DNA of 64,000 bases, from positions 682,001 through 746,000 of the forward strand of contig NZ_JAERRG010000001.1 of NCBI RefSeq assembly GCF_016741935.1, written 5' to 3'. Positions 45,082 to 52,740 of this stretch are shown one piece after another. Positions within the stretch are counted from its first letter, which is position 1, and every line of letters starts with the position of its first letter. This DNA comes from Streptomyces endocoffeicus. GTDB taxonomy: Bacteria; Actinomycetota; Actinomycetes; Streptomycetales; Streptomycetaceae. Under the pieces are notes generated by a model. It did not search any database, was not told the origin of the DNA, and saw nothing but the letters and a program-made list of their open reading frames with translations. The position numbers and the translations under genes are program-made.

Positions 45082-46416
45082 ATGGCTGAACACTCCCACA
45101 ACCGGCGGAGTTTCCTACGCGGCACCGGCGCTCTCGGCGCGGCAGGGGCAGCGGCCTGGGCCGGAATCGGCGGCCTCACGCCCGCTGACGCGCGGACCGG
45201 GAGTTCCTCGGGCGCGCGTCCCGCACCCAAGCACATGCGGACGTATGCGGCCGACGCGGTCAAGGGGAAGGTGTATGTGGGGTACCAGGGGTGGTTCGCC
45301 GCGACTGGCGACGGCTCTCCGATCAACACCTGGACGCACTGGTCCAAGGGCACCACACCGTCCCCCGGTAACCAGACGTTCGAGCTCTACCCGGATATAT
45401 CGGCCTATCCCGCTGGGTCCCTCTTCCCGACGGGGTACGCGCCGTTGGGCAACGGCAAGCCCGCCACATTGTTCAGCTCCTACTCCACCGCGGTCATCGA
45501 CCAGCACTTCCGCTGGATGCAGCGGTACGGGATAGACGGCGCGGCCCTCCAGCGTTTCGGCAGTGACATCGTCGCGGTCGGCCAGCCGCGTCTCAAACAA
45601 CGCAATGACATCCAGAGCAAGGCACGTGACGCGGCGCAGAAGTATGGGCGCGGCTTCTACATCGAGTACGACATCAGCGGCCTGACCGACACCAATCTGG
45701 TGGCCACGGTCCAGAGCGACTGGACCAACACCATCAACGGCACGCTGCACCTGCCCGATTCCCCGGCCTACACGCGCGAGGGCGGAAAGCCCGTCGTCCA
45801 CCTGTGGGGCATCGGCTTCACCAACCGGCCCGGCAATGCCGACAGCTGCCTTGAACTCATCAATTGGTTCAAGAGCAAGGGCGCCTACGTCATCGGGGGC
45901 GTCCCCAGAGGCTGGCGCACCGATGCCAATGCCAAGCCCGGCTTCGGTCCCGTCTATGCCGCCCTGAACATGGTCTCTCCGTGGAACGTCGGCAACCCCG
46001 ACGTGGACCAGAAGCTGTTCGACGACGACATGGCCAAGCTGAGGGCGAACGGGCAGGACTACCAGCCCGTGATCTATCCCGGATTCGCCTGGTCCAACTG
46101 GAAGGAGGGAGCGCCGCGCAACGAGATCCCGCGCAGGGCCGGTGACTTCATGTGGCAGCAGGCCGTGGCCGCCGCCCGGTGCGGCACCAAGTCCGCCTTC
46201 ATCGCGATGTTCGACGAGTACGACGAGGCCACTGCCATCGCACCGGCCGCGGCGGACAAGTCGATGATCCCCGCCAACCAGTACTTCCTCACCCTGGACG
46301 CCGACGGGACCAGCGTCTCCTCCGACTTCTATCTGCGCCTGGCGGGCGCCGTCACCAAGATGATCAACGGGTCGACCGGCATCGACCCCACCGTACCGAT
46401 CCCGCCGAAGGTCTGA
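45082..46416 (+). CDS. Secreted GH71/GH99-like glycoside hydrolase
   Basis: A 444-residue protein with a Tat-type signal (NRRSFLRGTGALGAAGAAA). The mature part is a TIM-barrel of the GH71/GH99 group: GKVYVGYQGWFAATGDGSPINTWTHW, YSTAVIDQHFRWMQRYGIDGAALQRFG, FYIEYDISGL, GVPRGWRTDANAKPGF and MFDEYDEATAIAP. GH99 members are endo-alpha-mannosidases/mannanases and GH71 members alpha-1,3-glucanases. With two GH38s in the divergent operon, an endo-alpha-mannan role is attractive but unproven. ATG 45082 is 1 bp from the esterase stop, so the two are coupled. A terminator hairpin follows. Confidence 0.82.
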   Translation: MAEHSHNRRSFLRGTGALGAAGAAAWAGIGGLTPADARTGSSSGARPAPKHMRTYAADAVKGKVYVGYQGWFAATGDGSPINTWTHWSKGTTPSPGNQTFELYPDISAYPAGSLFPTGYAPLGNGKPATLFSSYSTAVIDQHFRWMQRYGIDGAALQRFGSDIVAVGQPRLKQRNDIQSKARDAAQKYGRGFYIEYDISGLTDTNLVATVQSDWTNTINGTLHLPDSPAYTREGGKPVVHLWGIGFTNRPGNADSCLELINWFKSKGAYVIGGVPRGWRTDANAKPGFGPVYAALNMVSPWNVGNPDVDQKLFDDDMAKLRANGQDYQPVIYPGFAWSNWKEGAPRNEIPRRAGDFMWQQAVAAARCGTKSAFIAMFDEYDEATAIAPAAADKSMIPANQYFLTLDADGTSVSSDFYLRLAGAVTKMINGSTGIDPTVPIPPKV

Positions 46417-46423
46417 CCGAGCC

Positions 46424-46462
46424 GCCGTAGGCGGAGGAGACCTGACGCCCTCCGCCTACGGC
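46424..46462 (+). terminator. Rho-independent-type hairpin after the GH71/99-like gene
   Basis: A 13-bp perfect stem (GCCGTAGGCGGAG and its complement) with a 13-nt loop lies 7 bp after the stop codon. There is no U-tract, as is common in Streptomyces. It should reduce read-through into the second SGNH gene. Confidence 0.75.
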
Positions 46463-46494
46463 CTTCGACCGCCCGCGTCCCCAAGGAGCCCTTT

Positions 46495-47217
46495 GTGGCA
46501 GCGCCACTCAACCCTCATGGCCACTCCAGCACGCCCGCGGGAAGCGTACGCATCATGCCCCTGGGTGATTCCATCACCGATGGGCACAACGCCTACCCCG
46601 GTGGCTACCGCGTCGCACTCCGGCAGCGGCTGGCCGCGGACGGCCATGCCGTCGACTTCGTCGGCTCCCTCGCCAACGGCCCGGTTGAACTGGGCACCCG
46701 CCACCACGAAGGACACTCCGGCTGGCGCATCGACCACTTGGACGCACACATACGGACATGGCTGCGGCACAGTGTCCCCCGCACCGTGTTGCTTCTGATC
46801 GGAACGAACGACATGAACCAGAGCTACGACGCCACGCAGGCGCCGGCGCGCCTGGCCCGGCTGATCGACCACATCCAGGAGGCCCGGCCGGCCTGTGAGG
46901 TGTTCGTCGCCACGGTTCCGCCGCAGTCCGATCCCACACGGGAGCGGCGAGTCAGGGCCTACAACGCGGCCCTTCCCGAGGTGGTCGCCGCAAAGGGCCG
47001 ACGGGTGCATCTCGTGAACATCTACGACGCGTTGACCACCGCCGACCTCGCCGACGGCCTCCACCCCAACCAGGGGGGTCACGAGAAGATGGCCCGGGTG
47101 TGGCACAGCGCTCTTCGTTCCGTACCCGCCGCGCTCATGCCGGAAGTGGCGGGCCCGGAAGCGGTGCGGCCCTGCTCATCCGTCGGTTACCGCCAGGCGC
47201 AGAGGTGCCCGGAATGA
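46495..47217 (+). CDS. SGNH-type esterase paralogue without signal peptide
   Basis: A 240-residue SGNH hydrolase starting at GTG 46495 after AAGGAG. MPLGDSITDG, LIGTNDMNQ and DGLHPNQGGH are intact. Most of residues 15-215 match the secreted esterase at 44313-45080, including GYRV.L.QRLAA and VFVATVPPQS. The signal is replaced by a short MAAPLNPHGHSS stretch, so it is probably cytoplasmic. The last 14 codons overlap the 3' end of the convergent P450 gene. It may deacylate imported material, the inside counterpart of the exported copy. Confidence 0.85.
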   Translation: MAAPLNPHGHSSTPAGSVRIMPLGDSITDGHNAYPGGYRVALRQRLAADGHAVDFVGSLANGPVELGTRHHEGHSGWRIDHLDAHIRTWLRHSVPRTVLLLIGTNDMNQSYDATQAPARLARLIDHIQEARPACEVFVATVPPQSDPTRERRVRAYNAALPEVVAAKGRRVHLVNIYDALTTADLADGLHPNQGGHEKMARVWHSALRSVPAALMPEVAGPEAVRPCSSVGYRQAQRCPE

Positions 47218-48507
47218 CAGCAGTCCGAGCATCGGCGGCCCCTCCGCGCCCTCCACGACGCGTGCCTTCGGCAGGCTGCGGGCCGCTGCCCGCAGGGCCA
47301 CTGCCGCCTCCGTTCGCGCCAGCGACGCACCCGGGCAGCGGTGGCGACCGGTGCCGAAGGCCAGATGGTGGCGGATGTTCGCCCGGTGTGGACACATCCG
47401 TTCCGGATCGGTGAAGACCTCCGGGTCCGAACCGCTGCCCATGAGCGTCAACAGCAGCTGTGCTCCCGCGGGCAGTTCCACTCCGCCCAGTTCCACCGGT
47501 CGCGCTACGACCCTGCGCCACGTGGTCACCGGCGGCTCGCGCCGCAGCACCTCCTCCACCCAGGCCCCGGCCGCTTCCTCCTCCTGTGCCACCCGCGGCC
47601 ACAGTCCGGGCTCGGTGAGCGCTCGGCGCAGCACGGTGGCGATGAGCTGTCCGGTGGTCGACTGGCCGGCGATGAAGACGAAGAAGCAGACAGCGACCGC
47701 GGTCTGGGGGTCCAGCGGGGCTCCGTCGGGCAGCCGGTGCCGGGCGAGTGCTCCGAGGAAGGAGTCGGCGGTGGCCTTGCCGGTGCGCACGGTCGTGGTC
47801 AGCCATTGGTGGAACTCACCGGTCTGTGCCGCCAGTTCGAGCTGTCGGTCCGGGGTGGGCCTGCCCCAGAACAGCTCCAGTGAGGCGTCGCTCCAGCGGA
47901 TCAGCGTGGCCGGGTCGACGTCGTGGATGTCCAGCAGCTCCATCAGCACGCGGCAGGGCAGGAGCTGGGCGAAGGAGGTGAACAGGTCGTATTCGCCGTC
48001 GGTGTCGATCCGTGCCCGCGCCGTGTCCAGTAGCTCCCCGGCCAGGCGCTCGATCACCGGTACGGCGGCCGCGACGCGCCGTGCGTTGAAGAACCGGGTG
48101 GTGACCCGGCGCAGGCCGGGGTGGCTGTCGGTGCCGTTGTTGGCGAGCGCGGGCGGGAGCTGGAAGCCGGCCCGGGCGAGCACCCGCAGTACGGCCACGG
48201 GCAGCGGGGTGACCGCGTGCTGGGCGTTGTCCGGTCGGAAGGTGGCGGGGTCGAGCAGAACCCGGCGGATGTCCCGGTGGCGGCTGACCAGCCACAGACC
48301 GGTGCCCGCGTCATGGTGCACGGGCGCCTGGGAGCGCAGCAGGTCCAACCAGGGGTAGGGGTCCCGGACGAAGCCGTCTCCGAACAGGTCCAGACCGTCC
48401 AGCGGACCCCCCGCGCCGGGCGGTAGGGGCCCTGCCACCCCGCTGCCGGGTCCGCCGTCGCGGACCTCCGTACCAGGTGCGGTGGTGTCCAGAGCCGGTA
48501 TGCGCAC
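47176..48507 (-). CDS. Cytochrome P450
   Basis: A 443-residue soluble bacterial P450. The heme ligand is C391 in FGTGRHRCPGASLAR. The ExxR helix reads VEEVLRREPP, and the I-helix oxygen motif is FIAGQSTTGQ, where the usual acid before Thr is replaced (AGQSTT). That difference can shift the enzyme away from simple hydroxylation. GTG 48507 has no ribosome site, and TAGCGT lies just upstream, so the message may be leaderless. It is head-to-head with a BioF-like gene (144 bp between). This invites comparison with BioI, the P450 that makes pimeloyl-ACP. Confidence 0.9.
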   Translation of the reverse strand: MRIPALDTTAPGTEVRDGGPGSGVAGPLPPGAGGPLDGLDLFGDGFVRDPYPWLDLLRSQAPVHHDAGTGLWLVSRHRDIRRVLLDPATFRPDNAQHAVTPLPVAVLRVLARAGFQLPPALANNGTDSHPGLRRVTTRFFNARRVAAAVPVIERLAGELLDTARARIDTDGEYDLFTSFAQLLPCRVLMELLDIHDVDPATLIRWSDASLELFWGRPTPDRQLELAAQTGEFHQWLTTTVRTGKATADSFLGALARHRLPDGAPLDPQTAVAVCFFVFIAGQSTTGQLIATVLRRALTEPGLWPRVAQEEEAAGAWVEEVLRREPPVTTWRRVVARPVELGGVELPAGAQLLLTLMGSGSDPEVFTDPERMCPHRANIRHHLAFGTGRHRCPGASLARTEAAVALRAAARSLPKARVVEGAEGPPMLGLLSFRAPLRLAVTDG

Positions 48508-48651
48508 GGACGGACGCTAACACGTGGCCGCGCCGCCACCGCCGTCCTGTGCGCGGCATCACTCGGACAGACGGCGGCCACCCCGTTCGACGACACCGGC
48601 CCCCTCCCCCACCCGCCGACCGGCCACCGGGCGCGTGTCAGAGTACCGATC

Positions 48652-49857
48652 ATGGCCCAGCACCCCGTCCAGCCGACCACACCCGCCCGAGTCGCCCCCG
48701 CCCCGGCGGCGGTCTTCGACTGGATCGACCGGCGCACCGAGTTGCGCCGCCGCGCCGGGCTGACCCGTCACCTGCGCCCACGACCGGCCGACGAGCCCGT
48801 ACTGGATCTGGCGGGCAACGACTACCTGGGCCTGGTCCGCCACCCGCGAGTGGTACGGGCGGCCACGGAAGCGGTGGCGCGCTGGGGCGGCGGTGCCACC
48901 GGTTCACGCCTGGTCACCGGCACCACGCAGCTGCACCAGGAACTCGAGGAGGAACTCGCGGCCTTCTGCGGCTTCGAGGCCGCGTTGGTCTTCTCCTCCG
49001 GATACACGGCCAACCTGGCGGCCCTCACTGCTCTGACGGGGCCGGGAACACTCATTGTCTTCGATGCCTACAACCACGCCTCCCTGGTCGACGGCTGCCG
49101 ACTCTCCCGGGCGAAGGTCACGCAGGTGCCACACCGCGAGCCGGGCGCGGTGCGTACCGCGCTCACCGAGCACGGCGGGGGTCGTGCCCTGGTGGTGACC
49201 GACTCGGTCTTCTCGGTGGACGGCGACGCCGCGCCGCTGACGGAGCTGGCACCGGCATGCCGTGCGCATGGCGCCGCGCTGCTGGTGGATGACGCGCACG
49301 GCCTCGGGGTAGTCGGCGACGGGGGCAGCGGCGCGCTGTCCGCCGCCGATCTGGCCGGTTCCCCGGACGTGGTGGCCACCGTGACGCTGTCGAAGTCGCT
49401 GGGCTCCCAGGGCGGGGCGGTGCTGGGCCCCCGCCGGGTCATCCGGCACCTCACGGAGACGGCCCGCACCTTCATCTTCGACACCGGGCTCGCCCCGGCG
49501 AGCGTGGGCGCGGCCCTGGGCGCGCTGCGGCTGTTGCGCGAGGAGCCGGAGCGCGCCGCACGAGCCCGGGAGGTGGCCCGGCGGCTGTCGACGGGCCTGG
49601 CGGCCACCGGGCTGGACGCGAGCGTGCCGGACGCCGCCGTGGTGTCCGTCCGAGCGCCCTCGCCGGAAGCGGCCGTGGCCTGGGCGCGAGCGTGCCGGGA
49701 GGCAGGCGTGGCGGTGGGCTGCTTCCGGCCGCCCTCCACGCCCGACCGCCACTCCCGGCTACGACTCACCGCACGCGGCGACCTCACCGACAACCAGATC
49801 GAGCAAGCCGTGGCGGTGGTCGCCCGTTGCGCCCCGCCCAGCGACACGGACGACTGA
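48652..49857 (+). CDS. 8-amino-7-oxononanoate-synthase-like PLP enzyme (BioF family)
   Basis: A 401-residue alpha-oxoamine synthase. PLP-binding K248 lies in VTLSKSLGSQGG. Other signatures are LAGNDYLGLVRHPRV, GATGSRLVTGTTQLHQELEEELA, VFDAYNHASLVDGC and LLVDDAHGLGVVG. BioF joins pimeloyl-thioester and alanine in biotin synthesis; relatives act in secondary metabolism with other substrates. No other biotin gene is seen here. ATG 48652 lacks a strong ribosome site. The head-to-head P450 could provide its acyl substrate. Confidence 0.88.
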   Translation: MAQHPVQPTTPARVAPAPAAVFDWIDRRTELRRRAGLTRHLRPRPADEPVLDLAGNDYLGLVRHPRVVRAATEAVARWGGGATGSRLVTGTTQLHQELEEELAAFCGFEAALVFSSGYTANLAALTALTGPGTLIVFDAYNHASLVDGCRLSRAKVTQVPHREPGAVRTALTEHGGGRALVVTDSVFSVDGDAAPLTELAPACRAHGAALLVDDAHGLGVVGDGGSGALSAADLAGSPDVVATVTLSKSLGSQGGAVLGPRRVIRHLTETARTFIFDTGLAPASVGAALGALRLLREEPERAARAREVARRLSTGLAATGLDASVPDAAVVSVRAPSPEAAVAWARACREAGVAVGCFRPPSTPDRHSRLRLTARGDLTDNQIEQAVAVVARCAPPSDTDD

Positions 49858-49937
49858 CTCACCAACGCCATCAGACGGCGGGAACGCGAACATCCGACTG
49901 GCGCGGGGACCGTTCGCAGCCGGCGCGACCGGAGCCG

Positions 49938-50525
49938 CTACTGCGCGGCGAGAGACCACACACGCGACGGGTCGGCGTCGCAGTTGTAGATGACGGTGGA
50001 CGTGTTGTTCAGAACACCGCCGCCTGCCGGGGTGAGGCATTTGCCGCTGCTGTAGTTCACAATGTGGTAATTGAAATTACCCTTATCGGTGAAGTACCAG
50101 AGTCGCGACGGATCATTGTCGCAGGTGTAGATGACGGTCTGGGTGTTGTTGCTGCCGGCGCCCCCGGCAGGAGCGAGGCACTTACCGCTGTTGAGGTTCA
50201 GGATCTGGTAGAGGGAATTACCCTTGTCCACGAGGTACCAGCTACGTGACGGGTGGGTGTCGCAGTCGTAGATGACGGTGAAAACGTTGTTGTCGACACC
50301 ACCGCCGGCCGGGCTGAGACACTTGCCGCTGTTGTTGTTCACGAGAAACTTGCCGAATGCCGCCGATCTCGCCGTCGGCGGTAATGTCGCCGTCGAGGGC
50401 GACACCTGCGGAGTCACCGGTGCCGGGCTCGACGAGGCCGAGGCGACTGGTGCCGAGAGGACCGTGCCACCGATCGCGGCCACAGCTGCTGCGATCATCC
50501 CCGCAGCCTTGAAGTAATTGTTCAT
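49938..50525 (-). CDS. Secreted ricin-type (R-type) lectin domain protein
   Basis: A 195-residue exported protein. The signal peptide (AAGMIAAAVAAIGGTVLSAPVASA) is followed by a Pro/Ser/Thr linker. Three beta-trefoil repeats of about 45 residues come next, each with 'NSGKCL.PAGGG..NNT.TVIY.CD.DPSR.W'. The QxW motif of ricin B chains is replaced by SRxW. It has no catalytic domain and should bind carbohydrate at the surface or in the medium. Lower GC and A/T-rich wobble in parts of the gene are mildly unlike its neighbours. The ATG at 50525 fits the signal. Confidence 0.87.
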   Translation of the reverse strand: MNNYFKAAGMIAAAVAAIGGTVLSAPVASASSSPAPVTPQVSPSTATLPPTARSAAFGKFLVNNNSGKCLSPAGGGVDNNVFTVIYDCDTHPSRSWYLVDKGNSLYQILNLNSGKCLAPAGGAGSNNTQTVIYTCDNDPSRLWYFTDKGNFNYHIVNYSSGKCLTPAGGGVLNNTSTVIYNCDADPSRVWSLAAQ

Positions 50526-50804
50526 CTGCGCCTGCTTTCCTTGTCGAGCGCGGAGGATGGAATGCGGGCGGACACCTTGAACACTGATCCAAAATCATTT
50601 CTCGGGTGTCACGCGCTGCGCCTTGAAAATTACCATTGAGGCAGAGCGATGTCGTGAGCACTTTTCCGCCATACGCTGTCCGGCCCGATGCTCGGGACCC
50701 ATCCGCACGACGCAATTCCCCGGCTGGGCGACAACATCCGACTCACACAGGTGCTGGACTTCGACCCGGAACGGCACTGACCCGCAGCGGGGACATGTCG
50801 CGCA
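50526..50804. other. Gap with a short coding-like remnant
   Basis: The 279-bp gap holds the promoter side of the lectin gene. At 50688-50780 it has a plus-strand frame of 30 codons (MLGTHPHDAIPRLGDNIRL, ending DFDPERH) that looks like the C-terminus of a lost gene. No full gene or terminator is supported. Confidence 0.3.
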
Positions 50805-51119
50805 TCACTCCGGATGGGCCACGGCGTCATCCCGTAGTCGCACCGCTGCCAGCAGACTCAGCCCCGGCTCCGCCCCGCGCAGCGCCTTCACCGCCGCGAC
50901 CGAGGTGAGGTCCCCGGAGAAGCCGACGTCGGCCAACCGGGAGCGGACCCAATGACCACGCACCTGGGTTTCGGTGGCGGCAGCGGTGGATTCGACGATC
51001 GTGACCGCACGTTCCAGACCCGGGCGCGTCTCGGCCGAGGCCCCGTCCAGTGCCTGGCGGAGGGCCGCCGCGACCACATGCGCGTCCCGGATCAGCACGA
51101 TGTTGTGACTCTTACCCAT
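50805..51119 (-). CDS. Hypothetical protein, third gene of the PadR operon
   Basis: A 104-residue soluble helical protein (ALRQALDGASAETRPGLERAVTIVESTAAATETQVRGHWVRSRLADVGFSGDLTSVAAVKALRGAEPGL). ATG 51119 has GAGGAGG at ideal spacing. It begins 34 bp after the HAAS-type membrane protein gene, so it is probably co-transcribed with it. No recognised domain, membrane segment or catalytic motif. Confidence 0.65.
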   Translation of the reverse strand: MGKSHNIVLIRDAHVVAAALRQALDGASAETRPGLERAVTIVESTAAATETQVRGHWVRSRLADVGFSGDLTSVAAVKALRGAEPGLSLLAAVRLRDDAVAHPE

Positions 51120-51153
51120 TCTTCGGTTCCTCCTCTGTAGATCACTGCTCTTG

Positions 51154-52065
51154 TCATGTCCGAGGTCCAGGCATACGCGAGCGCTGGAACCGCGACACGA
51201 ACACTCCGGCGCTGACCGGCGCATCGCCCCGCGTCAGCCGGCGCACCCGGCTGGGCTCCTGCTCGGCCAGCCGGAGTGCGTACAGCCCCACCGGGCCGAA
51301 TTCGTCCCAGGGCGCCCGTTCGGCATCGATGACATGACGGGCCGCTTCTTCGGTGAGCTCGGCCGCGCGGGCACGAGGCAGGCCGTGCTGTTCTTCCAGC
51401 AGCCGCGGCAGGTTCCGCAGCCAGTCCTCGGAGGAGTGAACGGTCTCCGGTGTTATGTCGAGTCCACCCTCGCCGGTCGGCTTACCGGGTACGGCGAACC
51501 AGATCGCCATCAGGACGATCCCCGCCAGACAGATGATCGGCGTGGGAAGCGTGCCAAGTCCGGTCCTGGGCAGCGTGGTGAAGGCGATGGCCGCCAGGAT
51601 CGTCGTGGCGGCCGAGGCGAACCACCACCCGACGGCCCGGCGCCGGGCCCCTGACCGCGGCCCGTGCGCCGCGACGAACGCGGTCGCCAGAGCGAGTGCG
51701 GTAACGGCTGTCCCCGCCAGGCCGGCCTTGGTCAGCGTGAGAGTGCCACCAGCCGATATCCACAGCAGGAGGCCGACCACCACCGTACTCATTCCCAGCG
51801 AACCGAACACGCCGGAAAGGCGGTCGGCCGGGGTCAGGCCGTCCCGGTCGTAGATCGCACGGATCTGATCCGGGACCCGTTCGGTGGCGACCGTCGCCGC
51901 GAACTCCGCGGGTGAGCCGAAAGCCTCCCGCGGATGCTCACCGCTCTCCGCGCAGTGCTGCCCCACTTCGTTCAGCACCGTGTCGGCGGTTTCCCGCGGC
52001 ACCGACCGCGTGGCAAGCGTCAGCCGAGCCCTGGCGTACCAGACTTCGACGGTCTCGTTACTCAC
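51154..52065 (-). CDS. HAAS/DUF1700-type membrane protein, PadR partner
   Basis: A 303-residue protein. An N-terminal helical HAAS-like domain (YARARLTLATRSVPRETADTVLNEVGQH, EAFGSPAEFAATVATERVPDQIRAIYD) precedes four membrane segments and a second helical domain (LRNLPRLLEEQHGLPRARAAELTEEAARHVIDA). HAAS proteins are usually encoded next to a PadR regulator and are thought to pass membrane signals to it. GTG 52065 follows AGGGAG; an earlier GTG at 52071 is possible. It starts 19 bp after the PadR stop. Confidence 0.8.
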   Translation of the reverse strand: MSNETVEVWYARARLTLATRSVPRETADTVLNEVGQHCAESGEHPREAFGSPAEFAATVATERVPDQIRAIYDRDGLTPADRLSGVFGSLGMSTVVVGLLLWISAGGTLTLTKAGLAGTAVTALALATAFVAAHGPRSGARRRAVGWWFASAATTILAAIAFTTLPRTGLGTLPTPIICLAGIVLMAIWFAVPGKPTGEGGLDITPETVHSSEDWLRNLPRLLEEQHGLPRARAAELTEEAARHVIDAERAPWDEFGPVGLYALRLAEQEPSRVRRLTRGDAPVSAGVFVSRFQRSRMPGPRT

Positions 52066-52084
52066 GTCCACTCCCTGCCGACAC

Positions 52085-52471
52085 TCATGTCCGCTCCCTG
52101 TCGACGTCATCGACTCGGGCCAGCAGACGATCCACGGAGCCGGAGAAGTGCTCCCAGCCCACCCGCTCCTCGCGCAGCCGCGCCCACCCGGCGTCGGTCA
52201 GCCGGTAGACCTTGCGCCCCGGGCCGCCCTCCCCCGCCTGCCAGTGAGCCTCGACCAGTCCGTCGTTCTCCAGACGGCCCAACACCGGGTAGAGCGCTCC
52301 GCCGCGGACCGTGCCGAATCCTTGCGCGGCCAACTGCTGGACCAGTGCGTACCCGTGCTGGTCGCCCTGCGCGAGCAGAGCGACCAGCAGCAGAGGCAGC
52401 ATTCCTCGCAGCCAGCCGGACGAGGGCTCCCCGGACGAGGGCTCCCCGGACGAGGGCTCCGCTGTCGGCAT
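52085..52471 (-). CDS. PadR-family transcriptional regulator with repeat-grown N-terminus
   Basis: A 128-residue winged-helix regulator: LPLLLVALLAQGDQHGYALVQQLAAQGFGTVRGGALYPVLGRLENDGLVEAHWQAGEGGPGRKVYRLTDAGWARL. The N-terminus carries three SSGEP-type units encoded by a perfect 15-bp triplication, giving a disordered extension. ATG 52471 has GGGAG upstream. An inverted repeat 18 bp upstream is a likely auto-operator. First gene of a three-gene operon with the HAAS protein and a small hypothetical. Confidence 0.9.
   Translation of the reverse strand: MPTAEPSSGEPSSGEPSSGWLRGMLPLLLVALLAQGDQHGYALVQQLAAQGFGTVRGGALYPVLGRLENDGLVEAHWQAGEGGPGRKVYRLTDAGWARLREERVGWEHFSGSVDRLLARVDDVDRERT
52416..52460. 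repeat. Three perfect 15-bp tandem repeats inside the PadR gene
   Basis: CCGGACGAGGGCTCC is present three times head to tail. The unit is a multiple of three and keeps the frame, adding five residues (SSGEP) per copy; copy number may vary between strains. Confidence 0.9.
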
Positions 52472-52488
52472 GACCTACTCCCGCTTCC

Positions 52489-52513
52489 AACTAGTCGCGG
52501 TTCGCATCTAGTT
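52489..52513. promoter_or_regulatory. Candidate PadR operator
   Basis: AACTAG-N13-CTAGTT, an inverted repeat 18-42 bp upstream of the padR start, with an AT-rich stretch beyond it. PadR proteins commonly bind such dyads in their own promoters. Confidence 0.5.
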
Positions 52514-52597
52514 CGATTTCAGAGTAGTTAAGCACGCGCCAAGATCTGGCACCACCCCGGCCCGGTGTCTGGACGGCCCGGCACCCGGCTGATCCGC

Positions 52598-52628
52598 GGT
52601 TTCCCGCAGGGTCAGCGTTGCGGGGAAC
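52598..52628. repeat. 31-bp hairpin element, copy A
   Basis: GTTTCCCGCA and TGCGGGGAAC form 10-bp arms with one G-T pair around a 10-nt loop. The 31-bp element matches 56669-56699 at 25 positions. A 13-bp direct repeat GATCCGCGGTTTC (52591-52603 and 52665-52677) overlaps it. Confidence 0.5.
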
Positions 52629-52740
52629 ACCACCGGGTCGGGCGGCAATCCTCATGTCCTCGCCGATCCGCGGTTTCTAGATTGACAGGCGTCGGGGCGG
52701 GAGGCGCCCTGGCGCCGGACCGCCATGTTGGAGACCACGC

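Noticed and set aside
52416..52460. Short repeats considered as a CRISPR-like array
   Set aside because: Units are contiguous without spacers and lie inside the PadR coding sequence.
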